Below, piece by piece: positions 1 through 10,677 of a stretch of 64,000 bases of DNA. The stretch covers positions 21,795,875 to 21,859,874 of the forward strand of contig OY720350.1 of the NCBI GenBank assembly GCA_963082975.1, in the 5' to 3' direction. The position numbers were made by a program, and so were the translations under genes. Source of the stretch: Labia minor. Its lineage: Eukaryota > Arthropoda > Insecta > Dermaptera > Spongiphoridae. The notes below the pieces were generated by a model. It was given only the letters and a program-made list of their open reading frames with translations, made no database searches and was not told where the DNA came from. Numbering within the stretch: position 1 is the first letter of the stretch; each line of letters starts with the position of its first letter.

Positions 1-103
1 GTTAAGAGTAGTAAAAGGTTTTCATCCATTTTGTTTCAATCAGTATATTACATAAAACATTCATTTCTTTTGTGTTCTTATTTAAAATATATTTTAATTA
101 TAT

Positions 104-866
104 AGTACCGGGACCCCGAGCCTCGGCTCGGTACTTAAGTTAAAAAAAATGATTCATTATTATTGGATTTGGCTCGTAATATTAATACCTGGGAAACCGA
201 GCTCTCGCTCTACCCTTTAAAAAATATTGATATACAATTCTTTAATTATTTATTACAATTATTAAATGTATTAAATAATATTTTATTGAAAAAATATTAA
301 AAATTATAAAACTATCTAAAACTTAATTAATAAAAGAACAATGAATAAATAAATCACGAAAATAGATAAAAAATATGCACGCGGCGAGTTTCGATCCTTC
401 GAACTCGGGGAGTAAAAACAATTGTTCTAACCACCGGTCTAAGATATTTTGATAATTAAAAACATATTTTTACCATCTTTCAAAGACATTTATTTGTTTT
501 GTTGTTTTTTTTTTGAGAGAGATTAATAAATATATATATATTTTATTAAAAATAAATATTTTTAATTTTATTTCGAAATTAAATAATAAATTTTAAAATA
601 TTTTAAATAAAAAAAATATTAATACAATTTCAGTTAAAAAATAAAAATGGATGTCATGTGACGTCACCCATATATAATTTTAAATTAAGAAATAAATAAT
701 GCAAATGTACGTTTCCTGAGATGTGATCAATAAAACTCAATTTTTCTTTATAAATACTATATCTAGTGTGAATTTGAAAAAAATCGTTAGAGCGGTTTTT
801 GAGAACCAATGGCTATAGATAGATATATACAATTTTAGCTAGCATAATAAGAAGATTAAGTACCGG
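104..866 (+). repeat. Rep-A dispersed repeat, copy 1
   Basis: It begins with a GC-rich palindrome (CCGAGCC-tc-GGCTCGG) in otherwise very AT-rich DNA. It ends near 866 with a block including ATTTTAGCTAGCATAATAAG. A tRNA-like stretch with a B-box-like GGATCGAAACTC lies on the minus strand near 368-440. Other copies start near 860, 2377, 55402, 55643, 55832 and 56074. No coding capacity is seen. The class is unknown; a SINE or non-autonomous rolling-circle element is possible. Confidence 0.7.
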
Positions 867-1110
867 GACCCCGAGCCTCGGCTCGGTACTTAAGTTAAAA
901 AAAATGATTCATTATTATTGGGTTTGGCTGGTAATATTAATACCTGGGACACCGAGCTGTCGCTCGACCCTTTAAAAAATATTAATCTACAATTAATTAT
1001 TTATTACAATTATTAAATGTTGCATCATTGCATCAATCTGATTAAAATGAATTGAACTGGGGTCCTCAATAATACAAACAAACAATTTTAGCTAGCATAA
1101 TAAGATTAAT
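857..1110 (+). repeat. Rep-A, partial copy directly abutting copy 1
   Basis: The same GC palindrome recurs at 860-889, followed by the same internal sequence. It jumps early to the terminal motif (AGCTAGCATAATAAG near 1083-1102), so the middle is deleted. Confidence 0.65.
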
Positions 1111-1384
1111 CCAAGTAATATCGTCTATTTCTATTCGACACTATTTTCAGTTATGAAATGAACAGTCAGTAGAGAGTAAAAAAATTGTAATTGAAGACCG
1201 TTGTTTTTAAAAATAATTAAATTATTTTATAGATTATAAAATAAAAATTATTGTATTAACATTAAAAATATTGAAATAAAAAAATAATAGTTTGATTTAA
1301 TAAACTAAAATATTATAAACATTTTTAATGTGAATTTCTCAGGGAGGTAGGGAGCCCAATTCATTTAACCATCCATGTTGTATA

Positions 1385-1630
1385 AGGAATCTTAATTTCT
1401 TAACACTCCGTTTTTTCAAATTTAAAATAGAGGGAGAGAAAGAGTTTCAATTATATTCGAATAGTCTATATATTCTATATATGAGTATTTTTTTTTTCTG
1501 AATTTAATACCAAGTTGATTTTCAAAATTTTCTATTCTTTATGCATATGATTGATTACATGTGTTAAAATTTAAACAAATTCAAATATTCTAATTTATAA
1601 ATTTATATAAAATTTAATATTATTTTTTCG
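1385..1630. repeat. Low-copy AT-rich segment, duplicated at 3890-4110
   Basis: This stretch, including TTAACACTCCGTTTTTT and the ATATGATTGATTACATGTG block, recurs at 3890-4110. The second copy is interrupted by the LTR at 4116-4707, so this copy shows the sequence before insertion. Confidence 0.7.
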
Positions 1631-1634
1631 AGAC

Positions 1635-1728
1635 TAATGGCAAATACCGGTGGCCCTAGTCAGAGCAAGAGAAGACTCCTTTTGGTAGCGGCCCAGTCGA
1701 TGATGTTATATGGATCGGAGATTTGGGC
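1635..1728 (+). pseudogene. LINE reverse-transcriptase C-terminal fragment (R1-like)
   Basis: About 31 codons read through without a stop and include NTGGPSQSKRRLL and SMMLYGSEIWA. This is the block downstream of the RT domain in R1/Loa-type non-LTR retrotransposons. The surrounding sequence is unrelated, so it is an isolated relic. Assignment rests on this short motif only. Confidence 0.5.
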
Positions 1729-1739
1729 TTTACAACTAT

Positions 1740-2375
1740 ATTTTAAGTGAAAAAATGATTTCTTGGTTATATAAAAATTAAAATATGATTCTTTATATCT
1801 TTATTATACAGAAAAGTAGGCGTGTTAATATAAAATATATACCTGGGACACCGAACTATCACTCGACCCTTTAACCAATTTATACAATTTATTTTTATAT
1901 ACTTTAAAAATTTTACAATTTTTTAATTATTTATTATAATTGTTAAATGGGATTTCTAAAAATGACCCATTAAAAATTTGTTTCCTAAAATGTTTCAAAT
2001 TAATTAAAATAAATTGTATAAATGTTCATTTATAAAATCTATATATCTGTGAGTTTGTTTTTCGATTTTTTAAATTTTGATTTTGGATTCGATTAGAGCT
2101 TAAAATGTGTAAATGTAAAGTGGTCTTGGTTTTTTTAAAATTCGTTTGGGAACATGGTCAAATCGGCAGTCAAAGTTGAAAATTCCCCATATATTATAAC
2201 TACTGTAATTAGTATTATTATAATGTAAAATTATAAAGAAAAAATGTTTAGACATTATTATAGACATTTTCATTCTGTAAATTAAATAATTTTATTTCAT
2301 TTAAATAAATATCTATTTTTAAATATTTTTTTCTCTCTACATTATTTATCTAATTCTCACAATATATTAAGATCA
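1740..2375. other. AT-rich non-coding stretch, no gene seen
   Basis: There is no splice-flanked micro-exon or recognisable protein. A short diverged match to the Rep-A interior (CCTGGGACACCGA) lies near 1842-1865. Confidence 0.5.
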
Positions 2376-3155
2376 TACCGGGACCCCGAGCCTCGGCTCT
2401 GTAATTAAGTTAAAAAAAAAAATTCATTATTATTGATAAATATATATCGTAATTTATAATTATAAAATATTATTAAAATATATATTTTTAATTTTATTTC
2501 GAAATTAAATAAAAAATTTTAAAATATTTTAAATATAAAAAAAATATATATTTTTAATTTTATTTCGAAATTAAATAAAAAATTTTAAAATATTTTAAAT
2601 ATAAAAAAAATATTAATACAATATTCTTTAAAAAAAGGCGGGAGTCAAATTTCAATATAAATGTCATTTGTGATGTCATCAATATATAAATTAATAATAA
2701 ATAATATTAATAAATATTAAATTTAATAAAAGAACAATGAATAAATAAATATAAAATAGTAATTTATTAAAATGTAAACAATAGATAAAAAGAAAAAAAA
2801 TAACAAATTCATTATTTTCATTTTTAAATAACGATTCACCCGGCGAGTTTCGAACCGACGAAATCCACTCGTTAAAACATCAGTCCAACCGCTGGACTAT
2901 ATGTATTTAGATAAAAAATTGTCATTTTTTTACTGTCTTAGCAGGCAGTATTAAAAATTTTGACGTTTTCCATATAATATATAATTTTCAATTAAGAAAT
3001 TAATAATGAAGCTGAATGTTTCAAGAGATATCATCAATAAAACTTAATTTTTCTTTATAAATACTATATCTAGTGTGAATTTGAAAAAAATCGTTAGAGC
3101 GGTTTTTGAGAACCATGATATATAGATAAATACATATATACAATTTTAGCTAGCA
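2375..3155 (+). repeat. Rep-A, near-complete copy
   Basis: The GC palindrome at 2377-2402 is slightly mutated (GGCTCTG). The copy ends with TTTTAGCTAGCATAATAAG near 3155. A minus-strand tRNA-like segment lies near 2835-2905. A ~90 bp AT-rich block is tandemly repeated near 2470-2610. Confidence 0.7.
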
Positions 3156-3184
3156 TAATAAGATAAGATATTATTATTATTGTA

Positions 3185-3790
3185 TATTATTGTATATGTT
3201 ATATCTATCTATCTCTGTGACTCTATGGAACTCGAAATTACTTGGCCGCAGCAACCACATTTCTCCAAGTGTCCCTATCTTGAGCCCTTGCCCCATCTCT
3301 CTTACGTCCCTTCCTACGCGTCCTTGGTCTTCCAAGCGGACGTTTTCCAATCGGTCTCAGCACCGTTTTCCAATCCAATATCTTTTTCCTCTCCCATTCT
3401 AGCCACGTCTCCTGCCTATCGCAGCTTTTTCGCTTTTATAACCCTAACTATTTCTGAAGATGCATAGAGGTCATGCCATTCCTCGTTATGCAGTCTCCGC
3501 CATTCCCCGGTGACCTCACCTTTCTTTGGCCAATATATGCTGGAAAGAATACTCTGAATCTACTCTCATCTCCCAGGGTCATAGACCATGCGTCCCACCC
3601 ATATAATACAACAGGCAGGCAAAATAATTGGTTTATATATTTTAATTTTGATTCCTTTTGATAATAATTTTGATGAGATAAGCCTCTTTACTGCATGATA
3701 ACAGGCGTTTCCCGATTTCTACCTCGATTTAAATTTTCTCAAATATTATTATCCTTCTACATATTCAAATTCTACATTTTGTATATTAAG
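3185..3790 (-). pseudogene. LINE 3' fragment (Craft/R1-like C-terminal region)
   Basis: Read on the minus strand this gives the C-terminal tail common in arthropod LINEs of this type: WSMTLGDESRF, an HNEE-type region, then a REKW-VAAA-like block, interrupted by stops and frameshifts. The same tail occurs at 8130-9075, 25085-25275, 39660-40112 and 52735-52985. Confidence 0.6.
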
Positions 3791-4115
3791 ATTTTGTTAA
3801 TAAATATATTTTCTTATCACTATTAATTTCAATCTGAATTAGAAGAAAATTATAAATTGCCTCCTCTTCCAGTCCATTTACTTATCCAGGCATCTTAATT
3901 TCGTAACACTCCGTTTTTTTTTAAATTTAAAATAGAAGGAGAAAAATAGTTTTAAATTATATTCAAATGGTCTATTATATTCTATATATGAGTATTTTTT
4001 TCTGAATTTAATACTAAGTTGATTTTCAAAATTTTCCATTCGTTATGCATATGATTGATTACATGTGTTAAAATTTAAAAAAATTCAAATATTCTAATTT
4101 TTAATTTTATATACA

Positions 4116-4707
4116 TGTTAGCGGCACCACCAGCGCCTCTGGCAGTCGAGCGACGTACCGAGCGCTGGGTGGAGAAATGGACTGTCTCCTTTCTACATCT
4201 TTCCCCGCTGAACGGAAGCCTCTCGGGGACTAGCCGGTCTTGCTTGCCTGACCTCCGCTAGAGACACATCGCTCCGATCTGATATCCTCCGATTACACGC
4301 TTACCGACTCCGTTATCCGATATATGTTCACTCTCCCGACACCGACCGAGCCTTCCTGTTACCTGTATTTTCTCCTGAACAACGACCCGCGCTTACTCAA
4401 TAACTGAATATCCTCCTGAACCCGACCAATTGCCTGTTTAACCATTACGATTTCCGATACATATTACATACCGACGCACCGATTCTCTGTTCTGTTCTTA
4501 ATTCCGTTTATTCTGTCTGTTACTATATCCTGTGATCCGTTCTTCTATTTGTATTTATTAATGTATTTGCTATATTTCATTTCAATTATATTCATTTCTT
4601 GTTATAAAAGATACGTTGTTTATTCATTACCCGTGGCCTTCCTAGACACTTTCCCGAACACCCGACCCAAGCGATTAAATTATATCTTTGTTAATTTAAT
4701 TGCTAAA
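4116..4707. mobile_element. Solo LTR of an LTR retrotransposon with 5 bp target duplication
   Basis: This 592 bp block is clearly more GC-rich than its surroundings. It starts TGTTAGC and ends GCTAAA, an imperfect terminal inverted repeat. It is flanked by the direct repeat ATACA (4111-4115 and 4708-4712). It contains TATAAAAG near 4604. A paralogous uninterrupted site lies near 1601-1625. No internal coding region follows, so it is a solo LTR. The superfamily (Gypsy or BEL/Pao) cannot be told from the LTR alone. Confidence 0.75.
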
Positions 4708-4739
4708 ATACAATTTAATATTATTTTTTATTAATATCA

Positions 4740-5300
4740 TATCAAAAAAGAGAATTTATTAAAAATTAAAAATAAAAAAAAAGCCTATTAATAAAAAAAT
4801 ATAAAAAAGACATAAATTTAAAACATCTCGTTTATATCATTTGTTTAAAAAACATATTTTAATTAACCAAGAAATCATTTTTGCACTTAAAATATATTTG
4901 TAATTAATAATTGAAACAAAAACAAAAATAATATAATTTAGTCATTTTATTTGACGATTAGAAAATATTTTTGTATTCATAAAAGTTTAAAAATAATATA
5001 TTCTGTTTTTTTAAGCTTTCACTTTCAAATAGAAAAGAAGAAATATTCAAATATATATAAAGAATATATATATATAAAGAATTAAGTTAAATATGATCTA
5101 AATATTTTATTAAATAAATTTAAATGACAACTTTTAGAATAAATTATTTAATTTAATTGATATTTGAATATTAGAATTTAAAATAAAAAGTGAAATATTA
5201 TAATAATTTTTAAATTCTGAGCACAGAGCATCCAGCTGCAATATGCAGACAAAAACCTTTTTTATATATATACATAGATAGTTGACGCTAGGGATGGCAA
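4740..5300. other. AT-rich non-coding stretch, no gene seen
   Basis: Only AT-rich sequence with short homopolymer runs. No splice-flanked exon or transposon end was recognised. Confidence 0.5.
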
Positions 5301-5424
5301 TATGGGTTTTTCCAAGAAGGAAGAGAAAGTTAATATCATTTTAAATGAATGAATGGATGAAAATTCAAATTTTATATATAGTTTTTTATATTTGTTTATT
5401 TATTCACAAAATTTAATTGACATA

Positions 5425-5600
5425 ATTATTAATTTAATAAAATAAAATTTAATATTAAAATTTAATAAAATAAAATTTAATATTAAAATTTAATAAAATA
5501 AAATTTAATATTAAAATTTAATAAAATACAATTTAATAATAAAATTTAATTTAATAAAATTAATTTAATAAAATAAAATAATTTAATAAAATATTAAAAT
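5425..5600. repeat. AT-rich tandem repeat, ~28 bp period
   Basis: The unit AATTTAATAAAATAAAATTT with a short extension repeats about four times, then decays into irregular TTTAATAAAA runs. It lies inside the Helitron-like copy that ends at 5995. Confidence 0.6.
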
Positions 5601-5639
5601 AATAATAATAAAAATTAATAAATTTGTAAAAAAAATATA

Positions 5640-5995
5640 TAATAAAAAAAAAAAAATGTGCCTTTGCGAGTTTCGAACTGAGGGGTGCAAAGCATAATTT
5701 AACGCCTTAGACCGTTCACCCAGGAACCGCTTTTGTTTGGAAGCTTCTTATAAGGGTATATATAAGATTTCAAATTTTTGCCACCAGCGCCTCTATGAGC
5801 TAGTATGGTAACTAAACTATTTTTAATTAATTAGCATTTCCTGGACACACCTTACCAATTAGCGGTTTTCTAAAGGAAGTCTGACATGCCCTGAGACCTA
5901 CTGAATATACATAAAAAATTTCATAAGAATCGGTCAAGCCGTTTCGGAGGAGTATGATTTCAAAGTTTTGTGACACGAGAATTTTATATATAAGA
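5640..5995 (-). mobile_element. Helitron-like element, 5' portion
   Basis: On the minus strand the 5' end reads TCTTATATATAAAATTCTCG with an A immediately upstream, as expected for a Helitron 5' terminus. It matches 42903-43420 and 59833-60436. A tRNA-like segment with CGAGTTTCGAACTGAGG lies at 5655-5730. The 3' terminus is not recognisable. Confidence 0.6.
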
Positions 5996-5996
5996 T

Positions 5997-6612
5997 AATT
6001 ATAATTGAATTGTATTAATTAATTAAAAATTTAAATTTACAGTATAGTATTGTTAATTAATTAATTTAATTTAAATTTAAAACCTTTACCTTCATTTTTA
6101 AGTCAAAATTTAAAAAAATTAAAAAATTAATTCGCGTGTTTGGCTCTTTGTTGATCACACCAATTCACGTACTATCGTGTGATTGGCAGTCAACGTGTTA
6201 AAAAATTGATTCCGGTACTTTCAGCGATTGAATCAAGCTGAAATTCTATATATAGCAGTTTTATACAATTTTTAATCACGTGAAAAATATATCTTTAATT
6301 TTACGGTCACTTTAGAGGAAAAAAAATCAAAACGTGGTAGGTAATGACCCACTTCCGGTTGAGCTACATTTCTCAAAAGTTGATAGAAAACTACGAATTT
6401 GGAATAATTCCCGTATACCAAATTTCATTATTCTAGCTCAAACCGTTTTTGCGTAATCTTGTCTACATACACACATACACATATATATCCACACACACAC
6501 AGGCATTTTTCTCAACCTTAGTGAAAATGATTCAGGAACCTTCAAAACGTATAAAAATATCAAAATCTCGACATCGAAAATTTTCGTGATCGCAATACTA
6601 TCTCTGGCAAAA
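5997..6612 (-). repeat. Rep-B dispersed repeat, copy in a G0 intron
   Basis: It matches copies at 13810-14757, 57690-57905, 61298-61925 and 63184-63795. One end carries a short hairpin around ACTATCTCTGG. Conserved blocks include GATTACGCAAAAACGGTTTG and TGGTAGGTAATGACCC. No protein is encoded. It lies downstream of the 18 nt exon of G0 and is part of a segmental duplication shared with G2. Confidence 0.7.
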
Positions 6613-6712
6613 AAGTAAAAAAATTATAAAGAAATATTTAACATGTGAGATTCAATTTTTTTTTTTTTGTTAATCATTTAAATGTGTAATGAAAAAATTA
6701 ATAATATTTTAC

Positions 6713-6937
6713 CATCAGGTTGAGAGACATCTGAAAAAGAAATAATGAGATTTTAATAACGATTTATATTGAGTGAAATTTTAATAAAAAAATAAAGTAT
6801 TTTCATATGATAATTCACTAGCACAAACAGAATTTAGCAAATTAATTAAAATGAAAAAAAAAATATTTACCTGCTTTAACAGAAATCAACAAAAGAGAAA
6901 AAAGTAAAAGTATAGAAAGAATCTTCTGAGATACCAT
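6713..6937 (-). pseudogene. G0: 5' remnant of micro-exon secreted-protein gene
   Basis: Exon 1 (6937-6871, 67 nt) encodes a 22-residue hydrophobic leader beginning MVSQKILSILLLFSLLL and ending VKA, then one base of a split codon before GTAAAT. Exon 2 (6730-6713, 18 nt; DVSQPD) has a clean CAG acceptor and GTAAAA donor. Both introns are phase 1. No later exon can be found: below 6000 the strand runs into Rep-B and a Helitron. The 5' region from about 6000 to 7280 is a duplicate of the 5' end of G2. The promoter and splice sites look intact, so a short transcript is possible, but the gene appears truncated. The function is unknown; the leader implies secretion. Confidence 0.7.
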
Positions 6938-6976
6938 CTTGATTGTTCGAATGAATCCAATAAAATTTGTCTCTCG

Positions 6977-6984
6977 CTTTTATA
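6977..6984 (-). promoter_or_regulatory. TATA box of G0
   Basis: TATAAAAG on the minus strand starts 47 bp upstream of the ATG and is followed by CGAGAGACAAATTTTATTGG, the same as upstream of G2. The same box and spacing precede G1, G2 and G3. Confidence 0.65.
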
Positions 6985-7433
6985 TAAAATTTTATAATTA
7001 ACAATTATATAATATCCTATAAAATATTAAATATATATATATATATTTATTCCTTTAATTTCTTAAACAAAACTATTATATAATTTATAAAACTATTAAT
7101 TTAATTTTCGTAGAATTTAAATAAAAAGAATTCATTTTTATTCTTTTTTTTTACATTTTGTTTAATTTAAGCTTGAACACGTTTACAGAATTTACATAGA
7201 AATCTAGAAAAGTATTTATAATTGTAAATATATTCATATATCAACTTTTTTCATATTTATAATATATGGGTTCTTGAACAGTTGATAAGAAACATTGGAA
7301 TAATTAATTTCTTAAATTTAAAAGTTGAAAATTAAATTGAATTTGAACTATTTAGTATAATTTTAGTTATAATAAATAAAATATAATATTTTAAAATCAA
7401 CATTGTTATCATCAGTATTTGGTTGAAAATCTG

Positions 7434-7545
7434 TATGTAAAAGGTTATCATTCATTTTGTTTCAATCAGTATATTACATAAAACATTCATTTTTTTCTGT
7501 TCTTATTTAAAATATATTTTAATTTAATCAATTAATTAATTATTT
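7434..7545. repeat. Short dispersed repeat also at the window start
   Basis: The block around TTTGTTTCAATCAGTATA matches positions 1-100 in the same orientation. It matches 9085-9195 and 25290-25400 in the opposite orientation, where it follows a LINE 3' end. Confidence 0.6.
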
Positions 7546-7560
7546 ATTATTATTATATAG

Positions 7561-7812
7561 GGTGTTTGAATTAATAATGAGCGTTTTTTTTCGAAATTTA
7601 CTGATTTATTTTCAAATAACGGTTACAAATATATTAATCAAAGTATTGTCCATCGCTGGCCACTACTTTTTCCCATCTTTCTGGAAATTTCTGGATGTCA
7701 GCTCGTCTTTTGAGGCAATCCAATCATCGACTCATTTTTTGCATTGTTCATATGAAGTGATCTTAGGCTGGGACAGACCATTTGTCATCGACCGGAACAA
7801 GTAATAGTCCGA
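7561..7812 (-). pseudogene. Mariner transposase C-terminal fragment
   Basis: Minus-strand translation gives SDYYLFRSMTNGL, then WIASKDE and a degraded C-terminus near the putative terminus TAGGGTGTTTGAA. These are hallmark C-terminal blocks of mariner transposases. In-frame stops are present and the rest of the element is absent. Confidence 0.6.
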
Positions 7813-8129
7813 AGGAAAACTTTTTTTTATATATGTAGATTTCAAATATCCCAATATACACCTATATCTATATATATAAAGGAGAGTGTTTGTATGTATG
7901 TAATTTGTTTACTTTTTTGCTGTCATAGAAACAAATATATATATATAATTAGAACCTCTCTCTCTCCCTCTATTTAAAATTTTAAAAAATGGAGTGTTCT
8001 AGCCAAATTAAGAAATGTAAATGCCTTATGCAACATTGATAGGTAAATGAATTGACCTGGAAGAGGAGACATGTGATTAGAGAAATTGGGGAAAAAACAA
8101 CCGAAATGTAAATTAAACAAAAAAATTCA

Positions 8130-9075
8130 AGAATTATGCTACGGATACGACTTAAATATAATAGGAGATTCGGCAACTGCAATTAAAGATAGCGTAAGAA
8201 AATTAATCCAAAAGAGGCGGGGTTAAAAATTAATAGTACTAAGACAAAGTATTTAGTAACAGATAGGAATAGTATTAACACACAAAGAATTAACATACAA
8301 AATGTAGAATTTGAAAAAGTATAAAAATATTTAAATACTTAAGATCTCTAATCATGAAGGATAATAATATTCGAGAAGAATTTAAATCAACGTTGTAATT
8401 GAGTAACGACTGTTATTATGGAGTAAAGGGGCTTATCTCATCAAAGAGGATCAAAATTAAAATATATAAAACAATTATTTTTCATGTTGATCGATGACTA
8501 GGGTGACCATATTTCGAAAACACCAAACCGGGACAAACGGTATGCCTTTTTTTAGAACTAAATTGAACAAATTTTGAAAAAAAAATTACGAAATGTCCTA
8601 AATATTGAAAAAACGGGACAATAGGCTGCCCCAAAGACATTTTTGGGACAGAGCACCTAAAGACGGGACGTTTGGTCACCCTAGAGACGAGAGTAGATTT
8701 AGAGATTAATATTGTTCGCAGCATTTATAGGCCAAAGGAAGATGAGGTCACAGGGGGATGGCGGAGATGGCCTAACGAGAAATAATGTCCAGATATAGTT
8801 AAGGTTATAAAATCGAGAAGGCTGGGATGGGAAGGGGACGTGGTTGGAATTGGAGAAACTAGAAATTGGGAGAAACCGATTGGGAAACATCCGGTGGAAG
8901 ACCAAGGACCAATGTGGGTGGACAGTGAAGGAAGGGACATGGGAGAGATGGGACAGGGTAGGATTTGGTTGTAGCTCAGGATAGGGACGCTTAGAGAAAT
9001 GTGGATGCTGCGGCTAAGAACTTTCGAAAACTGTAGAGACACAGAGTTAGATAAATATAACATATACAATAATAA
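8130..9075 (+). pseudogene. LINE relic (Craft/R1-like RT to 3' end), split by a MITE
   Basis: It starts with the degraded catalytic block (a YGYDLNIIGDS-type sequence where YADD is expected) and continues through a region matching 41262-41390 inverted. It resumes after the insertion at 8498-8684 with the C-terminal tail (HPVEDQGPMWVDSEGRDMG). The tail ends near ATATAACATATACAATAAT. Multiple stops and frameshifts make it non-functional. Confidence 0.65.
8498..8684. mobile_element. MITE with CTAGGGTGACCA terminal inverted repeats
   Basis: The ends are CTAGGGTGACCA and TGGTCACCCTAG, an inverted repeat of at least 10 bp. The interior is AT-rich and non-coding. It interrupts the LINE relic. A second partial copy ends at about 9313 with the same terminus. 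The superfamily is uncertain. Confidence 0.65.
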
Positions 9076-9194
9076 TATATAATTAATTTACTGATTAAAT
9101 TAAAATATATTTTACAAGAAAACAAACACATGTCTTATCTACTTATACTGATTGAAACAAAATGGATAAAAAACCTTTTAAATACAGACTTTTG

Positions 9195-9313
9195 AAAAAA
9201 AGTACGAAATGTCCTAAATATTTTAAAAAAACGAGACAATAGGCTGTCCTGAAGATATTTTTTCGGGACGCCGGGACAAAGCACCTAAAACGGGCCTAGG
9301 GTCACCCTAGACA
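9195..9313. mobile_element. Partial copy of the GGGTGACCA MITE
   Basis: It matches the 3' half of the element at 8498-8684 (CGAAATGTCCTAAATATT through GGGTCACCCTAG). The left end is missing. Confidence 0.6.
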
Positions 9314-9447
9314 TGATGCGTAATTTTAAATGAAAATTATGATTAAGAATTTCGTTTGAACATTACATTTTGATAACATCGTTGATGTTTGGCGTTGAGG
9401 TTTTACCCGGGTTTTTTAGATTTTCAAAACCCAAAACCCCGGTGTTC

Positions 9448-9738
9448 GAAAACCCGGAAATTGTCCAAACACTAATTATTTCCTATGAAAAATAATGATA
9501 ATACTTTTATAAAAGTAAGTATATTTATTTTTACTAATATGATAGATAATTTTTGAAACAAAGTTTGAAAGAGATGCTGAATCAAAATGTTGAGTTACGC
9601 ACGTTTTGCGTCTGTTGGCGTGTGTTGGCTGTTTTGCAGATTACGTCTACAATACAGACGTCGTCCTAGAACTGATCAATTTGCTTGTTCGATTCTTATC
9701 GATGTCTAATACATAATATAATAATATAAACAAGTACG
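9448..9738. repeat. Rep-D dispersed repeat
   Basis: It is closely similar to 44434-44712, including GTTACGCACGTTTTGCGTCT and CTTATCGATGTCTAATACAT. It is non-coding and lies directly upstream of the ZMYM1-like fragment, so it may be the flank of the same hAT-type element. Confidence 0.6.
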
Positions 9739-9993
9739 ACTTACGCTTTTGGGATCCGACTTTTAAGCATTTTCGACTTTTTTAAAAATTTTTCAATATC
9801 GTTCTAAAAAAAACCTAATTTTTAAGGGGTGTCCTTTTTTAGAACTTTATAGAGTTGGCAACCCTACTGCAGTGCTCAGGTCGGGATGGCGCAGTAGGTT
9901 ACGTTCATTTGGCTCGACCACTGCATTAACCGGTTAATAACTGTGCAAATTAGGGAATATTTGTAAAATTATCTTTTAAAATACGTTAAAAAT

Positions 9994-10440
9994 TTAACTT
10001 TAAAACAACCATCAGATACACCATGGGAAAATAAGATTAATACAATTTGGCCCTTTCGATATCAATTAGGAGAAGTTTACGATACACATTTTGATATTGT
10101 AAATAATGAAAATTTTAATAAAGAAATCAAAAATAAAGCACGAGTATTCTGTTTAAAAATAAAAGACTACAAATTTCTTTGTTCTGTTATAATTTGGTAT
10201 GACTTGCTCCATAAAATAAATCCTGTAAGTCCAAATATTAATATTACACATGCATTAAAATAAATTGAAAATTTAAAAATATTTTTGCAAAATTATCGAT
10301 CAGAACTGAAATAAGGATGTTTTAAATACAACAAAAGAACTGAGCGAATATAAAGAAATTAAAAAAAAAACTGTTTATCCTTTTGATATATTAATAGATA
10401 TAATTTCGCTTTCTTTTAAATCAAATAAATATAAAAATAT
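9994..10440 (+). pseudogene. hAT transposase-derived, zinc finger MYM-type 1-like fragment
   Basis: The reading frame from 9994 gives LTLKQPSDTPWENKI, then PFRYQLGEVYDTHFDI, KDYKFLCSVIIWYDLLHKIN and LKIFLQNYRSE. These are characteristic successive blocks of the ZMYM1-like, hAT-derived proteins abundant in arthropod genomes (family knowledge). There is an in-frame TAA at 10261 and another near 10312, followed by frameshifted remnants to about 10440. The usual Arg in the SDTRW block is Pro here. It is a decayed transposon-derived sequence, not a host gene. Confidence 0.65.
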
Positions 10441-10677
10441 TTAAAAGCTACCATTCTTAGATTTACAAAAAGATAAAAGAAATTGGGTATAGAGTTTAAG
10501 AAAATATTATTTCTCATTATTGTGTTCAAATAGTGTTTTTATTCTTATAAGATATATCAACAGAAAATTATTAATTATAAATGAACATCAAATCAAAGAA
10601 TGCTTTTGTGGCTATATATTCCAAAGAAGATTGGTCCACCATCCGTTATATAATGTAGTTTCACATCGTGAAATATT

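Noticed and set aside
7868-7930. Another Helitron 5' end (TCTATATATATAAAGG)
   Set aside because: It resembles the start at 23442, but no matching 3' end or related body follows, and the motif is simple enough to arise by chance.
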